A stretch of DNA of 55,060 nucleotides from VRUE01 sp963807425 (GCA_963807425.1 CAWEBZ010000004.1:1-55060), one strand, 5' to 3'; shown: positions 1 through 9,582, counted from the first letter of the stretch. Program-made: numbers and translations. Notes: a model not told the origin generated them from the sequence alone.

Positions 1-221
1 GCGACAGCGGCAGTCAGCTGGTTTTTCAGCTTATCCACGGACCCCATAAAAAAAACGGGCGCCCGGTGTTCTCCGGGAATGTCGAGATTCTTTTCGAGTG
101 CTTTGTCATTCTGCAGCAGACTATGCCCTCGCCCGCCCAGGTCAATACCGAGAACTCGACATTCAGAAGAATCGGTGCCGCCTATTCGGGCGACACCAGC
201 TTGCCAGCGACGACGACCGGA
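1..221 (-). other. possible partial reading frame at left edge
   Basis: The minus strand stays open from about 221 down to the window edge and translates to a protein-like sequence (GIDLGGRGHSLLQ, then FFMGSVDKLKNQL). No ATG, GTG or TTG occurs until an ATG at 47, which has no ribosome binding site. It may be a gene whose start is disrupted, or a frame-shifted continuation of the gene ending at 182. No family was recognised. Confidence is low. Confidence 0.25.
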
Positions 222-1093
222 TCAAGCTTCGCTTCTCTTGGGCGTTTAAACCCCTTGAATCGCTTCTTCCTCACTAGATAGCTCCCGCTGACCCCAAGTG
301 TGAGCTTTTCCGTGTTTCGCGGGAGGCGAAGAATGACCTTTAGCTCAAGCTGACCGATCAGGCCAGCCTTTGCTATGTCCCATTCTGCAAACTCGGATTG
401 TTTGCCATAAGCAAGAACCTTCGCCTTGAGGACGCGGTATTGCCAGCGCCAGAGCAAGCTCACCTTGCTTTTTGCGGTGGCCTCAGCAGCAACTTGCAGG
501 AAGGGGGCAACCGATACCTTGGGCATACCAGCCGCACCTTCGCCCGCGACACCCAGTTCGACACTTGCCTGGGCACGAAAACGTTCCTCCAGTTCGGTAT
601 TGGGAACCATGGCGTAGGTCAGCCCAGTTGGATCGCTGTAGGTCAGTCTCGGCTTGATGCGAGTTATCACCTCATCGCTGTCGGGCCTGAGGTCGAAGCC
701 ATAGCTCAACAGGCAGACCTGATCCTCAGGCCCCACCGGGGCTAGTCCGTCTGGGAGGCTCAATACCGCGCCGGCGAGACGATCCTGGAACGAGTAGACA
801 AGGGGCTCGCCAAACGGGATTACCTCCGACCGGATTTCCCTCACTTGGTTACGCAGGATCTCCAGCCTTTGGTCATAGGTCATGGGGGCTGGTACATGCC
901 TCGGGTCAGACGGTGGATGGGGCTGTCCCCACCGGTATCGCTTTGGCGCCCCGTCGTCATCTCCCTTGTCCTGCTTAAGCCACCAGTCCATTTCGGCATT
1001 GACCCTCTGCGGTATCTCAGCTACCTCAGGGAGAGCGAGCAGTGCTTGCTCGTCGGCCGGGCTCCAAGAATCCGTGTGTGCCAAGGGGTCCAT
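182..1093 (-). CDS. hypothetical protein
   Basis: An open frame of about 303 residues from ATG 1093, or 326 from a TTG at 1162; neither start has a clear ribosome binding site. I do not recognise a family. The N-terminal part is acidic and Pro/Trp-rich, the middle holds a predicted beta-rich stretch (RLTYSDPTGLTYAMVP), and the C-terminus is strongly basic (VRKKRFKGFKRPREAK). I see no signal peptide or membrane segment. GC content is somewhat lower than in the later genes, so it may be acquired DNA. The 1094-1412 stretch upstream holds nothing I can name. Confidence 0.5.
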   Translation of the reverse strand: MDPLAHTDSWSPADEQALLALPEVAEIPQRVNAEMDWWLKQDKGDDDGAPKRYRWGQPHPPSDPRHVPAPMTYDQRLEILRNQVREIRSEVIPFGEPLVYSFQDRLAGAVLSLPDGLAPVGPEDQVCLLSYGFDLRPDSDEVITRIKPRLTYSDPTGLTYAMVPNTELEERFRAQASVELGVAGEGAAGMPKVSVAPFLQVAAEATAKSKVSLLWRWQYRVLKAKVLAYGKQSEFAEWDIAKAGLIGQLELKVILRLPRNTEKLTLGVSGSYLVRKKRFKGFKRPREAKLDPVVVAGKLVSPE

Positions 1094-1412
1094 TGTCGAG
1101 AGAGGGTACGGAGATCCGGCGATAATGCGGCTACCGTGGGAGCGAAACCGAAGCAGACTCAATCCGCGCTACCCCACTCGCTTGATGTTCTGTAAGGGGT
1201 ATGCCTTCCGGCCACCCATGATTAGGGAGACGGCTCCCAGCAGTGCGTTATGCCACTTGGCTTGGTCGAGAAAGGTCGGGGGCTTCGTCGCGGCTTAGGT
1301 CCCAGCCGATTTGAAGGTAGCGGTGCCGTCCAGTACCTAACGGACACCTAATCGATACCTTTCAGGCACTCTGCAGGACACGACGACATCCGGGCCCATC
1401 GACAGCGAGCCG

Positions 1413-2267
1413 TTGAGGCGTCGGCGCCCTCGGCGCTTCTGGCAGGCCGTCACCGGGCTGTTGATCCTGGTCGTCGCGCTTGCCGTGTTCGCCTGGCCGC
1501 AGGGGGGCGACGGCGACGGACCGCTGAACGCGATCGCCGCGGCGGCTGAGAAGACGCAGCTCGAACCGGGTGGGCGCGCCGCGATGCGGGCGGTCGTCTC
1601 CTCCCCGGTGCGATCGGAGTCGTTCACGATGACGGGTCAGATCGTCTTCGACGAAGAGACGGGTCGCAGCCGGGCGGTCATGACGTTCCCGCGCCCCGAG
1701 TCAGACGGCTTGGTGGAGATGCAGGTCGTCGGCGACGGAACCGTCGTGTACATGCGCTCGAGCATGTTCGGCTCGCTACCGGACGGGCGTGAGTGGATGT
1801 CGCTCGATTTTTCGTCGTTCGGGCTAAAGCCGGACACGCCGCTTCCCGCTGACGGCGACGCGAAGGGGGAATTGGAACTCCTCGAAGCGGCGACCGGCGA
1901 TATACAGAAGCTCGGGAAGGAGGACGTGCGCGGCGTGCCGACGACGCGCTATCGCGGCACGATCGATGTCTCCGAGCAGGTCGAGCTTCTGCGGGAGAAA
2001 GGCGCGGATGATCTCGCCTCGTATATGGAGGAGGAGGGCACGCCTCTGCGGGTCGAGGCCTGGATCGACGCCGACGGGTTGGTGCGGCGCACGAGACTCG
2101 TCAAATCGCAGCCGCGGGAGGGAGACGAGGGACCCATGACCATCGACATGCGCATGGATTTCTTCGACTTTGGCCTCGTCCCTGAGATTGACGTGCCCGA
2201 GCCGAGCGAAGTATTCGACGCGACGGCCTTGGCCCAGGACGAGCTCGACCTCTCGAGCGACGACTAG
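1413..2267 (+). CDS. membrane-anchored LppX/LprG-like protein
   Basis: 284 residues from a TTG start. A basic N-terminus (MRRRRPRRFW) is followed by one hydrophobic segment at about residues 10-28, so the rest is probably outside the membrane. The exported part has the alternating beta pattern of actinobacterial LprG/LppX-type lipid-binding proteins: FTMTGQIVFDEETGRSRAVM, then VVGDGTVVYMRSSMFG, then DVRGVPTTRYRGTIDVSEQ and WIDADGLVRRTRLV. There is no lipobox cysteine, so it is a transmembrane-anchored version rather than a lipoprotein. A role in envelope lipid or glycolipid handling is inferred from the fold resemblance only. It converges with the gene at 2271 with 3 nt between them. Confidence 0.7.
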   Translation: MRRRRPRRFWQAVTGLLILVVALAVFAWPQGGDGDGPLNAIAAAAEKTQLEPGGRAAMRAVVSSPVRSESFTMTGQIVFDEETGRSRAVMTFPRPESDGLVEMQVVGDGTVVYMRSSMFGSLPDGREWMSLDFSSFGLKPDTPLPADGDAKGELELLEAATGDIQKLGKEDVRGVPTTRYRGTIDVSEQVELLREKGADDLASYMEEEGTPLRVEAWIDADGLVRRTRLVKSQPREGDEGPMTIDMRMDFFDFGLVPEIDVPEPSEVFDATALAQDELDLSSDD

Positions 2268-2270
2268 CTT

Positions 2271-3152
2271 CTAGCGCACCGGCTCGAAGGGCGTCCAGAG
2301 CTCCGACTCGAAGGGCAGCGACGCTTTGTTCACCGTAGTCGCGAACGTCGGGCCGATCCGGCCGAGGTCCTCGAAGATCGCGCGCACCAGCATCTCGGCG
2401 TTCGCACCGGGCCCGATCGCCAGGGCGGCGGCGGCATCGAGCAGTTGCTCCTGGGTCAGGGCGTCGGCGGTTCGCCCGCTGGCAGGGACTGCATCGAGCG
2501 CTACCGGGCGCTCGTTCACGCAGAAGGCGCCGAAGCGGGAGACGAAGACGAGGACCTCGTCGAAGCACGTCTCGCTCTGGTCGACCTCGAAGCGCGTACG
2601 CAGCTTGCCGAGCCGGTAGTTGAGCTCAGACCAGGTGAGCTGGGTGAACTGGGCCGGCGTGACCCAGAGGACCGTCGCGCGCACCGCAGTTCCCGGGCTC
2701 GGGAACAGCGTCGCCGGCATCGCCCCGTACAGCGTCGGCTGTGCCGCTGCCCCGACGTCGAAATCCCGCAGGCTGCCGGTCAGGGCGAGCACCGCTCGAT
2801 CCTCCTCGTCGGGGAAGTGGGCGAACTTTCGCTCCAGGACCTCGGGGGCGGCATTCGATCCGATCGCGAGCACCGGCAGGCGGTCGCCCTCCGCCGACGC
2901 GTATCGGTCGATGACGCGATCCCGCTCCTCCGCCGTCAGGTCCCCGAGCAGCAGGATCTCTCCGCCGGCCAGCAGGTAGGACCCGCTCGGGCGGGCCCAG
3001 GGGTACCCGATCGCGTGCGTGAACAGCGCCTCCTCATAAGCCCGAGGCGGGATCCGAGCCGCCAGGCTCTCCACGAACGCGACGAACTCCCGGTTGTCCA
3101 TCGCGAGGCGTTCGAGCAACTCCGGCTCGGCGATCAGCGGCCACTCCGACAC
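2271..3152 (-). CDS. hypothetical protein, possible gamma-glutamylcyclotransferase-like fold
   Basis: 293 residues from a GTG start, cytoplasmic by appearance. The segment LPVLAIGSNAAPEVLERKF (about residues 92-110) recalls the Y/xGSN...L..R substrate loop of gamma-glutamylcyclotransferase-like proteins, and a later stretch (LYGAMPATLFPSPGTAVRAT) would fit the next strands. The resemblance is weak and the catalytic glutamate is not assigned, so function is unknown. The gene is divergent from the ArsR-type regulator at 3191. Only 38 nt separate them, and the regulator's palindrome lies in that gap, so this gene may share its control. Confidence 0.6.
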   Translation of the reverse strand: MSEWPLIAEPELLERLAMDNREFVAFVESLAARIPPRAYEEALFTHAIGYPWARPSGSYLLAGGEILLLGDLTAEERDRVIDRYASAEGDRLPVLAIGSNAAPEVLERKFAHFPDEEDRAVLALTGSLRDFDVGAAAQPTLYGAMPATLFPSPGTAVRATVLWVTPAQFTQLTWSELNYRLGKLRTRFEVDQSETCFDEVLVFVSRFGAFCVNERPVALDAVPASGRTADALTQEQLLDAAAALAIGPGANAEMLVRAIFEDLGRIGPTFATTVNKASLPFESELWTPFEPVR

Positions 3153-3178
3153 GGACCGAACTATTCCAGGCAGGTGCT

Positions 3179-3202
3179 ATACTGAACCATATGGTTCAGT
3201 AT
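3179..3202. promoter_or_regulatory. 24-bp perfect palindrome, probable ArsR operator
   Basis: The half-sites ATACTGAACCAT and ATGGTTCAGTAT are exact reverse complements, and the centre falls at the A of the regulator's start codon (3191). A TATACT -10-like hexamer at 3178-3183 overlaps the left arm. A -10 this close to the ATG implies a leaderless or nearly leaderless mRNA. Binding here would block both RNA polymerase and initiation, as expected of an autorepressing ArsR dimer. The palindrome is seen; the binding is inferred. Confidence 0.75.
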
Positions 3203-3529
3203 CAACAGATCGATCGAACCTTCGCCGCCCTGGCGGATCCGACTCGGAGGGGAGTCCTCGAGCGGCTCGGTAACCAGGGGGTCGCCACCGTCAGCGAACT
3301 GGCCGAGCCGGCCGGCATTTCCCTGACCGGGATGAAGAAGCACCTGCGGGTGCTCGAGCAGGCCGAGCTGGTCAGCACCGAGAAGGTGGGGAGATCGCGC
3401 CGCTGCAGCCTTGGGCCGAAGCGGCTCGAGGATCTGCAGGCGTGGATCGACTCATACCGGGCAATGGTGGAGGAGAGGTTCGATCGGCTCGAGGAATTGC
3501 TCGAGCGAACGAAAGGAGATGCATCATGA
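3191..3529 (+). CDS. ArsR-family winged-helix regulator
   Basis: 112 residues. The opening FAALADPTRRGVLERLG is the standard ArsR helix 1-2 signature. It is followed by the recognition region TVSELAEPAGISLTGMKKHL (about residues 33-52) and the wing EKVGRSRRCSLGPKRL. No metal-binding cysteine pair (CxC) is visible, which suits the subgroup that is co-encoded with AHSA1/SRPBCC proteins rather than metal sensors. The stop overlaps the next gene's ATG (ATGA), so the two are translationally coupled. A perfect palindrome on the start codon suggests autoregulation. The C-terminal part is a short amphipathic helix likely used for dimerisation. Confidence 0.88.
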   Translation: MVQYQQIDRTFAALADPTRRGVLERLGNQGVATVSELAEPAGISLTGMKKHLRVLEQAELVSTEKVGRSRRCSLGPKRLEDLQAWIDSYRAMVEERFDRLEELLERTKGDAS

Positions 3530-4011
3530 GCGAGCAAACTGCAGGAAGATCGGTCCTGACGACCCCGGGCGACCGCGAGATCCACGTCGAGCGGGTCTTC
3601 GACGCGCCGCGGGAGCGGGTCTTCGCCGCCTATACCGATCCGGAGCTGATCCCGCAGTGGTGGGGACCGCGGGGAACGACCACCACGGTTGAGGAGATGG
3701 ATGCGACGACGGGCGGAAGCTGGCGATTCGCCAGCCAGAACCCGGATGGCAGCAAGATCGTCTTCCGCGGCATCTACCGCGAGGTGACTCCGCCCGAACG
3801 GATCGTGCAGACGTTCGAATGGGACGGGATGCCCGGATACGTCTCAGTGGACACGGCGACGTTCGAGGATCTCGGCGAGAAGACCAAGATTGTCTCGGAC
3901 ACGATCTTCCATACCGCGGAGGAACGGGACGGGATGCTCGAGTCGGGCATGGAGAAGGGCATGAACGAGACCTTCGACCGCCTCGACGAACTGCTCGCCG
4001 GGAGCCGTTAG
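3526..4011 (+). CDS. AHSA1/SRPBCC domain protein
   Basis: 161 residues from the ATG at 3526. That start has a good ribosome binding site (GAAAGGAGA) and overlaps the regulator's stop. Family signatures are EIHVERVFDAPRERVFAAYT, PQWWGPRG and GSWRFASQNPDGS, then the helix near the C-terminus (MLESGMEKGMNETFDRLDEL). SRPBCC/AHSA1 proteins form a helix-grip fold with a hydrophobic ligand cavity. The regulator plus AHSA1 pair is a common bacterial arrangement, but the ligand is not predictable here. It was probably the regulator's main target. Family call firm, biological role unknown. Confidence 0.88.
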   Translation: MSEQTAGRSVLTTPGDREIHVERVFDAPRERVFAAYTDPELIPQWWGPRGTTTTVEEMDATTGGSWRFASQNPDGSKIVFRGIYREVTPPERIVQTFEWDGMPGYVSVDTATFEDLGEKTKIVSDTIFHTAEERDGMLESGMEKGMNETFDRLDELLAGSR

Positions 4012-4062
4012 GGTTCGGCGACAAGATCGCTTCTGCATTTGGAGCACGACGAGGGGAGTGAA

Positions 4063-4506
4063 TTGAGCGGCAACGAGTTCGAGGAAATGGGCCCGATCGA
4101 CTACCTCCTGGTCGAGTGGCCGGGCCGCCAGCCGACCGGAGAGGCGGCGCCGCATCTGATTGATCTCGTCGACCGAGGGCTGATCCGCATCCTCGACCTT
4201 GCCTTCATCGCCAAGGCCGAGGACGGGTCGGTCTCGCTGCTCGAGATCGCCGACCTCGGTCAGGAGGTGGCGGCCTTCGCGGCCTTCGAGGGAGCGTCTT
4301 CGGGGCTGCTCTCCGACGAGGACACGAACGAGGCGGCGGCCGCGCTCGAGCCCGGCACCTCGGCGGCCCTGCTCGTCTACGAGAACAGCTGGGCGGCGCC
4401 GCTTGCCACTGCCCTACGCCGATCCGGTGGCCAGCTGGTCGCCAGCGGGCGCATTCCAATCCAAGCCGTTCTCGCCGCCCTCGACGCGGCGGACGCGGCA
4501 TCCTGA
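4063..4506 (+). CDS. DUF6325 family protein
   Basis: 147 residues from a TTG at 4063, chosen because GAGGGGAG precedes it by a normal distance; a longer form from 4039 lacks this. It carries the family opening MGPIDYLLVEWPG and a repeated alpha/beta pattern (DLVDRGLIRILDLAFIAKA, ALEPGTSAALLVYENSWAAP). The family is known in actinobacteria as small cytoplasmic proteins of unknown function, often next to a SHOCT-domain protein. That is the case here: 15 nt separate it from the gene at 4522, so they form an operon. Confidence 0.78.
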   Translation: MSGNEFEEMGPIDYLLVEWPGRQPTGEAAPHLIDLVDRGLIRILDLAFIAKAEDGSVSLLEIADLGQEVAAFAAFEGASSGLLSDEDTNEAAAALEPGTSAALLVYENSWAAPLATALRRSGGQLVASGRIPIQAVLAALDAADAAS

Positions 4507-4521
4507 GGAAAGGGGAACTTC

Positions 4522-4794
4522 ATGCCGGGACTACTTCGAGGAGTCGCACGGACGGCGGTCGTCGCCGGAACCGCGACCGCGGTCAGCAACCGCGTCTCGC
4601 GCCGCCAGGGCGAGCGCTGGTCGCAGCAGGAAGCGCAGCAGCAACAGCCGGTCCAGGCCCCGCCGCCGGCCCCCGCGGCCGCAGCCGGAGGGTCGACGAT
4701 CGATCAGCTCAAGGAGCTCGGTGAACTGAAAAGCCAGGGGATTCTCACCGAGGAGGAGTTCGCGGCCCAGAAGGCAAAGATCCTCGGTACCTGA
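4522..4794 (+). CDS. SHOCT-domain small protein
   Basis: 90 residues. The N-terminal part is a short hydrophobic/basic stretch (MPGLLRGVARTAVVAGTATA), followed by a Gln/Pro/Ala-rich linker. The C-terminal 30 residues form a SHOCT domain (IDQLKELGELKSQGILTEEE, then FAAQKAKIL). SHOCT is a short oligomerisation or binding module found at protein ends. The ribosome binding site is GAGGAAAGGGG. It is paired with the DUF6325 gene just upstream, and in other actinobacteria these two are neighbours as well (from general knowledge). Confidence 0.8.
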   Translation: MPGLLRGVARTAVVAGTATAVSNRVSRRQGERWSQQEAQQQQPVQAPPPAPAAAAGGSTIDQLKELGELKSQGILTEEEFAAQKAKILGT

Positions 4795-4956
4795 TTCTGG
4801 GGCGCACCGCCGCCTGGCTACCTCAAAAAAAACGGAGTGGCCGAAAGTTCTCTTGATTCAAACCTGAAGTAGGGGGTACCGTGTAGGAGCACGGGAGAGG
4901 TAACAAGCGCCATGCGCAGGGACGGCATTCACGTCAATGCGTAACGAGGAGAGAAC

Positions 4957-7811
4957 ATGGCTAGGCGCTTGATTCTTGTTGTGATGCTGGCCCTGGGCGC
5001 TGCGCTCGCGGCGCCGGCGGCACAGGCCGATACCGGCGACATCATCGAAGAACAGCACACTCCGGCCAACGCCAACGACGGCTGGCAGGCGGGGACGTGC
5101 GTGGAAGACCCGATCGCGGATCAGTGCAAGCCGGAAGACCCGGTCACGCGCTTCTTCCGCACCGCCGCTGGCCATCCCCCGATCGGCTTCACCCAGTACA
5201 TCGTCAAGCAGGAAGAATTCGAAGCCGGGAAATTCATTCCGGTGGGGCCGGTGAAGACCATTCACGTCGATCTTCCGCCGGGCCTGACGGTAAACCCGCA
5301 GGCGACGGAAACGCGCTGCACGATGGCGCAGTTCAACACGCCTGTGCCCCCCTTCGAACTTCCCGGCTGCCCAGCTTCGAGTCAGGTTGGCGAAGAGCGG
5401 CTGACGCTCAAGGCGGTCGCCGGCCCGACCAAAGGCGAACCGGTGGCTCCGATCCCTGGTGTCACCCAGGTTCCCCTCTACAACCTCGAGCCGAACTTCG
5501 GCGAACCGGCGAGGTTCGGCTTCAAAATCGGCGCGCCCGCCACCAAGAGGAGCGTCTTCCTCGAAACGGCGGTTGCCTGGGAGAGCGACTATCACGAGAG
5601 CTTCACGATCAAAATCCCCGAACCGTCGCCGGGCAGCCTGAGCTGGAAAAGCCGGCTGGTGAACGTCGGCACGACTGGCGACGGCACCTACATCACTAAC
5701 CCGACCACCTGCTTCAGCTCTCAGCTGCCCCCGTATGAGGGCATCTACACGACGTTCCTGCGAGCCGAGTCGGTGGCCCTACCCGAAGCCGACTTCCCTG
5801 CCAGCGCGACGCCGTTCGGATCAGATCTCTCGCTCCCCGAGGGCCTGACCCAGACCGGCTGCGCCAGCGTGCCCTTCGATCCAGGCCTGATCGTCAGCCC
5901 TGGTACGACGCAGGTCGATTCGCCGGCTACTCCGACGATCGAGACGACCCTGCCGTTCATCACGGGCGGCGGTACTCAGAGTCAGTCGCACCTGCGCAAC
6001 GCCGAGATCGTCCTGCCGCAGGGCATGGGCCTGAACCCGTCCGCAGCGAATGGTCTGCAGTCGTGCACCGACGCGCAGTTCGGCAAGGGCACGCGCAACC
6101 CGATCGCCTGCCCGGCCGGCTCGAAGATCGGCACCGCTGAAGTGGAGACGCCGCCGCTGCCCGCGGGCGCGCTCAAAGGCGACGTCTACCTCGGCGAGCA
6201 GCTCAGCCGCGATCCGGCCTCCGGCGAGGAGTTCCGGATCTTCGTCGCGGCAGAGTCGGCGCAGTACGGGATCTCCGCGCGGCTGATCGGCAACACCGCG
6301 GCCAACCCGGTGACGGGTCAGTTGACGACCACGTTCGCCGAGAACCCGCAGGTGCCGTTCACCTCGGTGAAGGTCCATCTCAACGACGCCAAGGGCGTGC
6401 TGAGCAGCCCGCCGACCTGCGCCCCGGCGACGACGACCAGCACGATGGAACCGTGGTCGACGCCGAAATCGACCAAGAACCCGTCGAGCAGCTTTGCGAT
6501 GACGACCGCCCCCGGCGGCCGTGCCTGTCCGGCGACGCTTGCCGAGCGCCCCTTCGCGCCCGGCTACACGGCCAAATCCGACAGCACCAAAGCGGGGGCC
6601 TACAGCCCCTTCCGGGTCCACATCTCCCGGCCCGACGGCGAGCAGGAGCTGAAGGGCGTGGACGTCACGCTTCCGCCCGGTCTCAGCGGCAAGCTCGCCG
6701 GGATCCCGTACTGCGACGAGGAGGCGCTGGCGGCAGCGGCGGCAAGCGCCGGACTGGCCGAGCAGGCAAGCTCCAGCTGCTCTGAGGAAAGCATGATCGG
6801 CACCGCTTCCACCGACGCGGGCACGGGTCCAAACCCGATCAAGATCGCCGGTAAGGCCTACCTCGCCGGTCCCTACAAGGGCGCGCCGCTGTCCCTCGCG
6901 GTGATCACGCCGGCGGTGGCGGGGCCGTTTGACCTCGGCACGGTAGTGGTCAGGATCGCGCTCTTCGTCGACCCGAAAACCGCCCAGGTCCACGCGGTCT
7001 CCGACACGATCCCCGACGTCTTCGGCGGGGTGAAGCTAGACCTGCGCTCGATCGACGTCAACGTCGACCGCGACAAGTTCATGCTCAACCCGACGAACTG
7101 CGCCGCCTCCGCCACCAGCGGCTTCCTCAACGGTGGCGGGGCCGACCCGGCCAGCCCGGCGGCGTTCAGCACCTACCCGGTCTCGGCGGCCTACCGGGCC
7201 ACCGCCTGCAACAAACTGAAGTTCAAGCCGACGTCTCTTCACCCGCCTCTTCGGCGGCAAGAAGTCGACCCAGCGCGCCCAGAACCCCAAGTTCCGGGCG
7301 ATCCTGCAGGCCCGCGAAGGGGATGCCAACGTGCTGCGTGCCGCGCTCGCGCTGCCGCGGGCGCTGTTCCTCGACCAGGCCCACATCAGGACCGTATGCA
7401 CGAGGCCGCAGCTCGCTTCGCAGACCTGTCCGAAGGCAGCGATCTACGGACACGCGGAAGCAAAGAGCCCGCTGCTCAGCAAGCAGCTGAAGGGGCCGGT
7501 CTACCTGGTCGTCCTCGAACCACGAACTACCGGACCTGGTCGCCGACCTGCGCGGTCAGGTGAACATCCAGCTCTACGGGGTGATCAGCTCCGTTCGGGG
7601 TGGGATCAAGACCGTGTTCAACGGGGCTCCCGACGTTCCGGTCAGCAAGTTCATCCTGAAGATGAAGGGCGGCAACCGGGGTCTCTTGGTGAACTCGCGA
7701 AACCTTTGCACGAGGCCGTCTTTCTCGGTGATGAACCTGAAGGGCCAGAACGGCAAGCGTGTCCGCAACAACCGCCTACCGCTGAAGGTGGACGGCTGCC
7801 GCGGGCGATAG
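4957..7811 (+). pseudogene. large secreted repeat protein, two frameshifts as sequenced
   Basis: The protein begins with a clear signal peptide (RLILVVMLALGAALAAPAAQA) after GAGGAGAG. It contains three related modules, each with an opening such as VDLPPGLTVNP, IVLPQGMGLNP or VTLPPGLSGKL, a cysteine-containing part (CTMAQF, CTDAQF, YCDEEA) and a SxIG segment. The modules look like beta-rich extracellular domains of a secreted family that I associate with Thermoleophilia; function is unknown. The frame changes at about 7234 (continuing as LFTRLFGGKKSTQRAQNPKF) and again at about 7510 (continuing as NHELPDLVADLRGQVNIQLY), each by one extra base. The protein-like sequence goes on to a stop at 7811. 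Without the two insertions it would be about 950 residues. These may be sequence errors rather than true decay. Confidence 0.75.
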
Positions 7812-7816
7812 GCATG

Positions 7817-7868
7817 ACGGGCGGTGCGGCGGGCTCCTAGCCGCCCGCCGCGCCTGCCCGTCTCCTTT
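7817..7868 (+). terminator. intrinsic terminator
   Basis: A GC-rich two-part stem (ACGGGC with GCCCGT outside, GCGGCGGGC with GCCCGCCGC inside) is followed by CTCCTTTT, just after the stop at 7811. It ends the secreted-protein transcript before the oxidoreductase gene. Confidence 0.75.
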
Positions 7869-7943
7869 TGCCACTCCGCCTCGGCAGCCGTACACTCGAC
7901 GCAGCCGGATCGGGTGCCGGCAACCAACGGGAAGGAGCGGTTG

Positions 7944-9521
7944 ATGTACGACTACGTGATCGTCGGAGCGGGCTCCGCGGGGTGCGTGCTCGCAGCGCGG
8001 CTGTCAGAGGACCCGGAGGTAAGCGTCCTCCTGCTCGAGGCCGGCCCACCGGACGTCAACCAGAACATCCACGTCCCGCTCGGCTACCTGAAGCTCGCCG
8101 GCACAGAGGTCGACTGGGGCTATGCCTCGGCGCCGGAGCCGCACTGCAATGGCCGACGGATCTCGCTGCCGCGCGGCAAGACGCTGGGCGGCTCCTCCTC
8201 GGTCAACGCGATGATCTACATCCGCGGCAATCGCCGCGACTACGACGACTGGGGGATGGAGGGCTGGGGCTGGGACGACCTCTTCCCCTACTTCCTCAAG
8301 GCCGAGGACAACGAGCGTGGCGCCTCCGAGTGGCATGGCGTGGGCGGGCCGCTGCCAGTCTCCGACCAGCGCTCCGGCAACACGATCTCACCCGCCTTCG
8401 TCGAGGCCGGGGTGGAAGCGGGACTGGCGCGGAACGAGGACTTCAACGGCGCCGAGCAAGACGGGGTCGGCATGTACCAGCTGACCCAGCGCGGCGGGAT
8501 GCGGGCCAGCGCCGCCGTCTCCTACCTGCACCCGGCGATCGAGCGGCCGAACCTGACGGTGATGCCCTACATGCACGTCAACCGGGTGCTATTCGATGGA
8601 CGTCGTGCGGTTGGGGTCGAGGCCAGCCAACTGGGCCAGGTCCAGGAGCACCGTGCCGAGCGCGAGACGATCCTTTGCGGCGGCGCCTACAACTCGCCGC
8701 AGCTGCTGATGCTCTCGGGCGTCGGCCCGGCCGAGCACCTGGCGATGCGCGAGCTCGAGGTGTTGCTCGACCAGCCGGCGGTGGGGGAGAACCTCAGCGA
8801 CCATCCGGCCACCTACGGTGTCTGGACCACGCCGGAGCCGGCGAGCCTGCTGCTGGCGCTCGAGCCTGCCGCGTTGGAGGAGTTCGAGGCCTCTCAGACC
8901 GGTCCCTTCGCCTCCAACCTCGCCGAGTCGGGCGGCTTCGCCCGGGTCGGATCTGGCGTCGAGGCACCCGACGTGCAGTTCCACGTCGCCCCGGTCCACA
9001 TCGTCGAAGAGGGGATGGGGGACCCCCAGGCGCACGGCGTCTGGGTCTCACCCTGCCTGCTCACGGCAGAGAGCCGCGGCTCGGTGCGGCTCGCCTCAAG
9101 CGATCCGACGGCGAAGCCGGTCGTCCGCAACGCCTTCTACGAGGCCGAGGCCGACATGGCACGGATGATGGACGCGGTTCGCCTGGCGGAGGAAATCTGC
9201 GCCCAGCCGGCCTTCCGTCCCTACTGCGTCGAGCCCTTCACCGGGCCGATCGACGACTCCGACGACGCTCTGCGCAATCACATCGCCCGTACCACCTACG
9301 AGGTCTACCACCCGGTCGGCACTTGCGCGATCGGCTCCGTCGTCGATGCTGAGCTCAGGGTCGAGGGACTCGAGGCGCTGCGCGTGGTCGATGCGTCGGT
9401 GATGCCGACGGTCCCGCGCGGCAACACCAACGCGCCGACGATCGCCATAGCCGAGCGGGCTGCCGACCTGATCCGCCACGGCGAGGCGGTCGCTGCCGGC
9501 GCCGAGGCGGCGCAGGCCTAG
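7944..9521 (+). CDS. GMC-family FAD-dependent oxidoreductase (choline dehydrogenase-like)
   Basis: 525 residues from ATG 7944 behind GAAGGAG; a TTG at 7941 is the alternative. It has the FAD-binding Rossmann motif VIVGAGSAGCVLAARL at the N-terminus, the GMC signature 1 region (RGKTLGGSSSVNAMIYIRGN, about residues 78-97) and signature 2 (GGAYNSPQLLMLSGVGP). The C-terminal catalytic histidine lies in HPVGTCAIG, with the partner asparagine region in GNTNAPTIAIAERAADLI. Such enzymes oxidise primary or secondary alcohols with FAD; the substrate cannot be told from sequence, and no betaine genes are adjacent. Length is typical. It lies between two frameshifted genes but is itself intact. Confidence 0.9.
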   Translation: MYDYVIVGAGSAGCVLAARLSEDPEVSVLLLEAGPPDVNQNIHVPLGYLKLAGTEVDWGYASAPEPHCNGRRISLPRGKTLGGSSSVNAMIYIRGNRRDYDDWGMEGWGWDDLFPYFLKAEDNERGASEWHGVGGPLPVSDQRSGNTISPAFVEAGVEAGLARNEDFNGAEQDGVGMYQLTQRGGMRASAAVSYLHPAIERPNLTVMPYMHVNRVLFDGRRAVGVEASQLGQVQEHRAERETILCGGAYNSPQLLMLSGVGPAEHLAMRELEVLLDQPAVGENLSDHPATYGVWTTPEPASLLLALEPAALEEFEASQTGPFASNLAESGGFARVGSGVEAPDVQFHVAPVHIVEEGMGDPQAHGVWVSPCLLTAESRGSVRLASSDPTAKPVVRNAFYEAEADMARMMDAVRLAEEICAQPAFRPYCVEPFTGPIDDSDDALRNHIARTTYEVYHPVGTCAIGSVVDAELRVEGLEALRVVDASVMPTVPRGNTNAPTIAIAERAADLIRHGEAVAAGAEAAQA

Positions 9522-9532
9522 ATCAAGCGAAG

Positions 9533-9573
9533 CGAATCAAGTTTTCGATCAAATAGATGGAGAACTTGATTCG
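9533..9573. terminator. bidirectional hairpin terminator
   Basis: The arms CGAATCAAGTTTTC and GAGAACTTGATTCG pair over 14 bp with one G-U, around a 13-nt loop. The hairpin sits between the ends of two convergent genes (oxidoreductase and ammonium transporter). A T-run in the left arm and A-rich bases on the other strand suit termination from both sides. Confidence 0.7.
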
Positions 9574-9582
9574 GGTTCGGGC

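Noticed and set aside
66..281. Short plus-strand frame at left edge
   Set aside because: No ribosome binding site, and it is antisense to a better minus-strand frame.
4800..4956. Possible riboswitch (c-di-AMP-like GGAG...GGGAGAGG) before the large secreted protein
   Set aside because: Only short G-rich pieces match; no consistent stems could be drawn and the conserved core is missing.
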